Source of the DNA: Chitinophaga sp. Ak27
Lineage (GTDB): Bacteria; Bacteroidota; Bacteroidia; Chitinophagales; Chitinophagaceae
Length of the DNA stretch: 64,000 nt
Direction: 5' to 3'
Assembly: GCF_012726295.1 (NCBI RefSeq)
Contig: NZ_JABAOB010000012.1
Span: 214,141-278,140, forward strand
This document shows positions 60,866-64,000 of this stretch, one piece after another; the stretch's first letter is position 1, and each line of letters starts with the position of its first letter. The position numbers and the translations under genes were made by a program. Under the pieces are notes generated by a model. That model was not told the origin of the DNA. It saw nothing but the letters and a program-made list of their open reading frames with translations, and searched no databases.

Positions 60866-60939
60866 TGTCCCGGATTGGATTCGAACCAATGACCTACTGC
60901 TTAGAAGGCAGTTGCTCTATCCAGCTGAGCTACCGAGAC
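60866..60939 (-). tRNA. tRNA-Arg (anticodon TCT)
   Basis: The minus strand folds into a 74-nt cloverleaf: acceptor GTCTCGG/CCGGGAC with discriminator A, D-arm GCTCAGCTGGATAGAGC, anticodon loop CTTCTAA (anticodon TCT, AGA codons) and T-loop GGTTCGAAT. CCA is not encoded. Confidence 0.97.
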
Positions 60940-61076
60940 TTATATGTTTCATTTTCCCTTGAAATGTGAAATAAATTGTTATATTTATCTCTCGTTTTGG
61001 GAGTGCAAATTTATGTAAATTTCTCTCAATAAATCAAATTTAATTTTAAATTTCTTTAAATATAGTTTTGATCACT

Positions 61077-61748
61077 ATGGATGTACAAATTGAACCAAGT
61101 TGGAAGGAAGCGCTGAAAGATGAATTTACAAAATCGTATTTCGACCAGGTCGTCATGTTCCTCAAGCATGAAAAAGCACTGGGAAAAGTGATCTACCCTG
61201 CAGGAAACCTCATCTTTAACGCCTTCGATAAAACCCCGATCGACAAAGTAAAAGTAGTGATCCTCGGACAAGACCCCTATCACGGCGAAGGCCAGGCGCA
61301 TGGACTCAGCTTCTCTGTACCTGATGGCGTAAAACCACCTCCTTCGCTGGTTAACATTTACAAGGAAATGAAAACAGACCTTGGCCTGGACATCCCTACC
61401 AGTGGCAATCTCACTAAATGGGCAGAGCATGGCGTATTATTACTTAACGCCTTCCTGACGGTAAGAGCCAGCGAACCCGCCTCCCATAGCAAAATAGGCT
61501 GGGGAGATTTTACCGATGCCGTTATCAGAACTATCTCCGAAAAAAGACAGGATGTTGTATTCCTGCTCTGGGGCCGCTTTGCACAGGATAAACAATACCT
61601 GATAGATGCCACTAAACATCATATATTGCAGGCAGCACACCCTTCTCCCTTTAGCGCGGACAAAGGATTTTTTGGATGCAGGCATTTTTCAAGAACCAAT
61701 GAAATACTGACGAAAGCAGGAATTGAGCCGGTAGACTGGAGACTCTAA
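61077..61748 (+). CDS. ung: Uracil-DNA glycosylase, family 1
   Basis: A 223-residue base-excision repair enzyme that removes uracil from DNA. The water-activating motif GQDPYHG carries D66, and the second motif HPSPFSADKG carries H188, which stabilises the leaving uracil. LLLNAFLTV and GWGDFTDAV complete the family pattern. I use the ATG at 61077; a TTG three codons upstream is open but needless. TAGTTTTG at 61063-61070 fits the -7 consensus and, if used, would make an almost leaderless message. The plsC-type gene begins 12 bp after the stop, so the two are likely one transcript. Confidence 0.95.
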   Translation: MDVQIEPSWKEALKDEFTKSYFDQVVMFLKHEKALGKVIYPAGNLIFNAFDKTPIDKVKVVILGQDPYHGEGQAHGLSFSVPDGVKPPPSLVNIYKEMKTDLGLDIPTSGNLTKWAEHGVLLLNAFLTVRASEPASHSKIGWGDFTDAVIRTISEKRQDVVFLLWGRFAQDKQYLIDATKHHILQAAHPSPFSADKGFFGCRHFSRTNEILTKAGIEPVDWRL

Positions 61749-61760
61749 AAGTAACTACCC

Positions 61761-62498
61761 ATGTTAAGAAACATACTCGGCCGGATATTCGCGTTATGGT
61801 GCCTGCTGCTTTTTGCCGGCACCATGTTAATCGTGTTTATTCCTATCTGGATTTTTTCCTTCTGGCCAGACCCTGTAAAATCCAAAGGCTTCCTGGCTAT
61901 CGGCAGGATATGGATGATCGTGTATATGCCGCTCATAGGATGTCCTGTGAGAAGAAAGGGAACGGAATATTTTGCACCAGGACAAACCTACGTGATTGTC
62001 TGTAACCACAACTCGCTGATCGATGTGCCGGTAACCACCGCTAAAATTCCTGGCGCCAACAAAACACTGGCCAAGGCCTCTATGGGCAAAATCCCGCTCT
62101 TTGGCGTACTATACCGGATCGGCGGCATCATGGTAGACCGCAGCAGCGAAGCCAGCAGGAAACAAAGTGTGATAGAAATGAAACATGCGCTGAGCCTTGG
62201 ATTGCACATCCTGCTATACCCCGAAGGTACTCGCAACCGTACCAAAGAACCACTGAAAGCTTTCTACGACGGCGCCTTCGCGCTGGCAATAGATACCCAG
62301 CTGCCGCTGATGCCGTCTGTATTACTACATACCAGGAAAATAGTACCGGCAGAGAAAAAGTTTTTCGCATGGCCGCACCGCATCGACTACCATTTCTTCC
62401 CGCCCATCCCAACACAAGGGCTTACCAGGGATGATTTGCCGGCATTGAAAGAAAAAGTATTTAAACAAATGTGGGACTTTTATACCACGCATGAATAA
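61761..62498 (+). CDS. plsC: 1-acyl-sn-glycerol-3-phosphate acyltransferase
   Basis: A 245-residue membrane acyltransferase that adds the second acyl chain to make phosphatidic acid. An N-terminal hydrophobic helix spans about 12-35. The catalytic H83-x4-D88 lies in NHNSLIDVP, the substrate motif in LYPEGTRNRTKEP (E155-G-T-R), and the third block in GGIMVDRSS. Length is standard. It follows ung by 12 bp and shares a bidirectional terminator with the convergent LptD-like gene. Confidence 0.94.
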   Translation: MLRNILGRIFALWCLLLFAGTMLIVFIPIWIFSFWPDPVKSKGFLAIGRIWMIVYMPLIGCPVRRKGTEYFAPGQTYVIVCNHNSLIDVPVTTAKIPGANKTLAKASMGKIPLFGVLYRIGGIMVDRSSEASRKQSVIEMKHALSLGLHILLYPEGTRNRTKEPLKAFYDGAFALAIDTQLPLMPSVLLHTRKIVPAEKKFFAWPHRIDYHFFPPIPTQGLTRDDLPALKEKVFKQMWDFYTTHE

Positions 62499-62538
62499 AA
62501 GAAGAAAGCGAAGCAGATGCCTGCCTCGCTTTCTTCTT
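62499..62538. terminator. Bidirectional terminator between plsC and the LptD-like gene
   Basis: A perfect 13-bp stem (62499-62511 with 62526-62538) extends inward by GCAG/CTGC after a small bulge. The purine-rich left arm and pyrimidine-rich right arm give poly-T-like ends in both directions. Confidence 0.85.
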
Positions 62539-62567
62539 CTATGATACCAGCAGGATGAAATCCTGCC

Positions 62568-64000
62568 CTATAAATCGTAAAACTGCCTCGATCGGTTTAT
62601 ACGCAGATCCCGCAGGATACCGGCCTTGGGGTTGATCGTAATACTGAACTGCCGGAAAGTACCAAACGGTATCAGGTTGATAGACATCTGCCAGCAGTGC
62701 AGGTCCCTCGATATATACATATTCGTATACGCGATCTGCATATTGGTAAAATCAAAACCACTGTTCAAACCTATCTTCCATTTTGGCGTAAGACTAAAAT
62801 CCCCGTTGAAACTAACATATTGGGTAATTCTCTTTACTACACCTCCGGAATCCGGAATAATAGTATTCGTATAGGCAAGGCTATAGGAGAGATCCACCCG
62901 CCACGGAATATCAAAGTCCACGTACTCTCCAGGATTTGCACGTACCATGGCCAGCTGCCGCTGTTGCGCAGCAAATGCAGCATCCTTGCTCTGCGCATTT
63001 TCAATGGAGTCGATAGTTTGTTCTTTGGCTTTGCTCTTCTTATCCTTCGACTGGAAAGAAGTACTCATCGATATACTGGCGTTGGTTAAACGACCCAGGC
63101 TGATCTTGCCCTGCTGCCAGATGAGTTTATCGATCCGGCGGCCGCGGGCATCAGTCTGGTAAGGATCCAGGTTACCGCTGGCGGAAATATTCAGTTTATC
63201 AAACAGGTTAGTACGGGCATAAATAGCGAAAGTCGACAGCTTAAAGGAATCGGCTACCAGGTTGTAGTTGCCGTTGATACCGAAACCATCCAGTAATTTA
63301 ATCTTCTTCTCGTGGTTGCCGGTGGTATCTTTCCGGGAAAATACCTTCATCTCCAGGTTGTTGTCTAACCCGAAGTTGATACCGCCAAAGGTTCCGGGGG
63401 ATGGCACGCCAATGATCGCTCCATCGAAGTCAGACATCATGGTTTTATCTCCCTCCTTATTATACTGTACCAGGCGGTAATAGCTGCTGGATAAATCCGG
63501 GCGGTAGCTGGCACTCAGCGTAGGACGCATCACATGGCGGATGGCCTTCACCTTGGAATGCTTGGCAAACGTGTACATACCATACAGGGCGGTCGACAAC
63601 GACATGCTGGCGCTTACGTCGCGCGCGGTGAAAAAGCCAGCCTGATAAGTAGTATCCAGGGCGCCCTTGTCGCCCGTTCCCAGGTTCGGCTTGTTGGGGT
63701 TCCAGTTACGGATAAATTTCTTGGCGTACCAGTATTCTGAATAGTTGATACCCGGCGATAAAGTAAATGTCTTAAACACAGGGATGGAGAAAGAGATAGG
63801 CACACTATGCTGTATACCCGTTTGCATCGCATCGAACATCTGTTGCCGTCCAAACAGTGAATCCTTGAAGTTGGCCTGGTTGCGCAATACGCCATTATAC
63901 GAAATCCCTATCTTCTCATACCACTTAGGCTTACCTACCATTTCTTTTGGCTGAAAAGGATAGATGGTATTTACGGTGAAAGTCGCGTCCGGGAAGGAAA
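62568..64000 (-). CDS. LptD-like LPS-assembly outer-membrane barrel protein (C-terminal part)
   Basis: The last 477 or so codons are present; the frame stays open to the right edge, where it reads FPDATFTVNTIYPFQPKEM, so the N-terminus lies outside the window. The visible portion is a long run of amphipathic barrel strands (ALYGMYTFAKHSKVKAIRHVMRPTLSASY, WRVDLSYSLAYTNTI, MQIAYTNMYISRDLHCWQMSINLIPFGTFRQFSITI), ending GILRDLRINRSRQFYDL. The motifs RHVMRPTLS and DLHCWQMS fit the Bacteroidota LptD-like family, which inserts lipopolysaccharide into the outer leaflet. The usual OstA-like N-terminal domain would be upstream. It is convergent with plsC. Confidence 0.85.
   Translation of the reverse strand, partial: SFPDATFTVNTIYPFQPKEMVGKPKWYEKIGISYNGVLRNQANFKDSLFGRQQMFDAMQTGIQHSVPISFSIPVFKTFTLSPGINYSEYWYAKKFIRNWNPNKPNLGTGDKGALDTTYQAGFFTARDVSASMSLSTALYGMYTFAKHSKVKAIRHVMRPTLSASYRPDLSSSYYRLVQYNKEGDKTMMSDFDGAIIGVPSPGTFGGINFGLDNNLEMKVFSRKDTTGNHEKKIKLLDGFGINGNYNLVADSFKLSTFAIYARTNLFDKLNISASGNLDPYQTDARGRRIDKLIWQQGKISLGRLTNASISMSTSFQSKDKKSKAKEQTIDSIENAQSKDAAFAAQQRQLAMVRANPGEYVDFDIPWRVDLSYSLAYTNTIIPDSGGVVKRITQYVSFNGDFSLTPKWKIGLNSGFDFTNMQIAYTNMYISRDLHCWQMSINLIPFGTFRQFSITINPKAGILRDLRINRSRQFYDL

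Noticed and set aside
1..64000. Prophage, transposon or integrative element
   Set aside because: No integrase, transposase, phage structural gene, terminal inverted repeat or target-site duplication was seen; both tRNA genes are followed by their own terminators with no duplicated tRNA ends.

Overview
The window comes from a Bacteroidota chromosome, most likely Chitinophagaceae (Chitinophaga or a near relative). This rests on a PorP/SprF-type outer-membrane protein, a type IX secretion type-B sorting tail, SprD/PorE-like OmpA architecture, a Reg_prop-Y_Y_Y histidine kinase, a Bacteroidota-type LptD, TAnnTTTG-like promoter boxes and mostly absent Shine-Dalgarno sequences. The genus is inference; no rRNA or phylogenetic marker is present.

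Layout. 1-3.1 kb: a partial alpha/beta hydrolase and a DoxX-like membrane protein on the minus strand, then a secreted GH20 beta-hexosaminidase. 3.1-32.1 kb: a three-gene minus-strand locus read as giant surface adhesin (8719 codons, 26.2 kb, about 40% of the window), then a SprF/PorP-like protein, then a TPR/PD40/OmpA protein, closed by a strong hairpin terminator. The adhesin has a beta-helix N-terminus, seven LamG-like/GIGRDD modules, 40 Calx-beta repeats, a DUF11-like domain and a type-B T9SS tail. 32.1-36.4 kb: a 575-bp intergenic region with a palindrome, a NarL/LuxR response regulator, and a convergent one-component-length hybrid-free sensor kinase overlapping it by 35 bp. 36.5-44.0 kb: tRNA-Ser, then an RND efflux operon (MFP, permease, outer-membrane factor) preceded on the same strand by an AraC-family regulator. 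44.1-49.1 kb: a MutS2-like ATPase without an Smr domain, lipoprotein MsrA, a zinc-ribbon/L7-L12-like membrane protein, and an Rrf2 regulator with an operator-like palindrome followed by a YgiD-type dioxygenase. 49.2-53.9 kb: a DUF4011-SF1 helicase-Vsr-like nuclease, a candidate anti-phage protein. 54-60.7 kb: a small SPFH-tail-like protein, a metallophosphoesterase/PQQ-propeller fusion, a secreted protein with a SecD-head-like domain, DinB, a GH16-ricin lipoprotein and a VOC protein. 60.8-64 kb: tRNA-Arg, uracil-DNA glycosylase, PlsC-type acyltransferase, and the C-terminal part of an LptD-like protein running off the right edge.

How the parts fit. The adhesin, SprF-like and OmpA-like genes look like one secretion/anchoring unit for a cell-surface filament, comparable to sprB-sprF of gliding Flavobacterium. 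The neighbouring two-component genes are plausible but unproven regulators. The rest is ordinary chromosome: envelope biogenesis, efflux, repair and secreted glycan hydrolases. The most distinctive items are the giant adhesin, the Hhe-like helicase/nuclease and several short operator-like palindromes.
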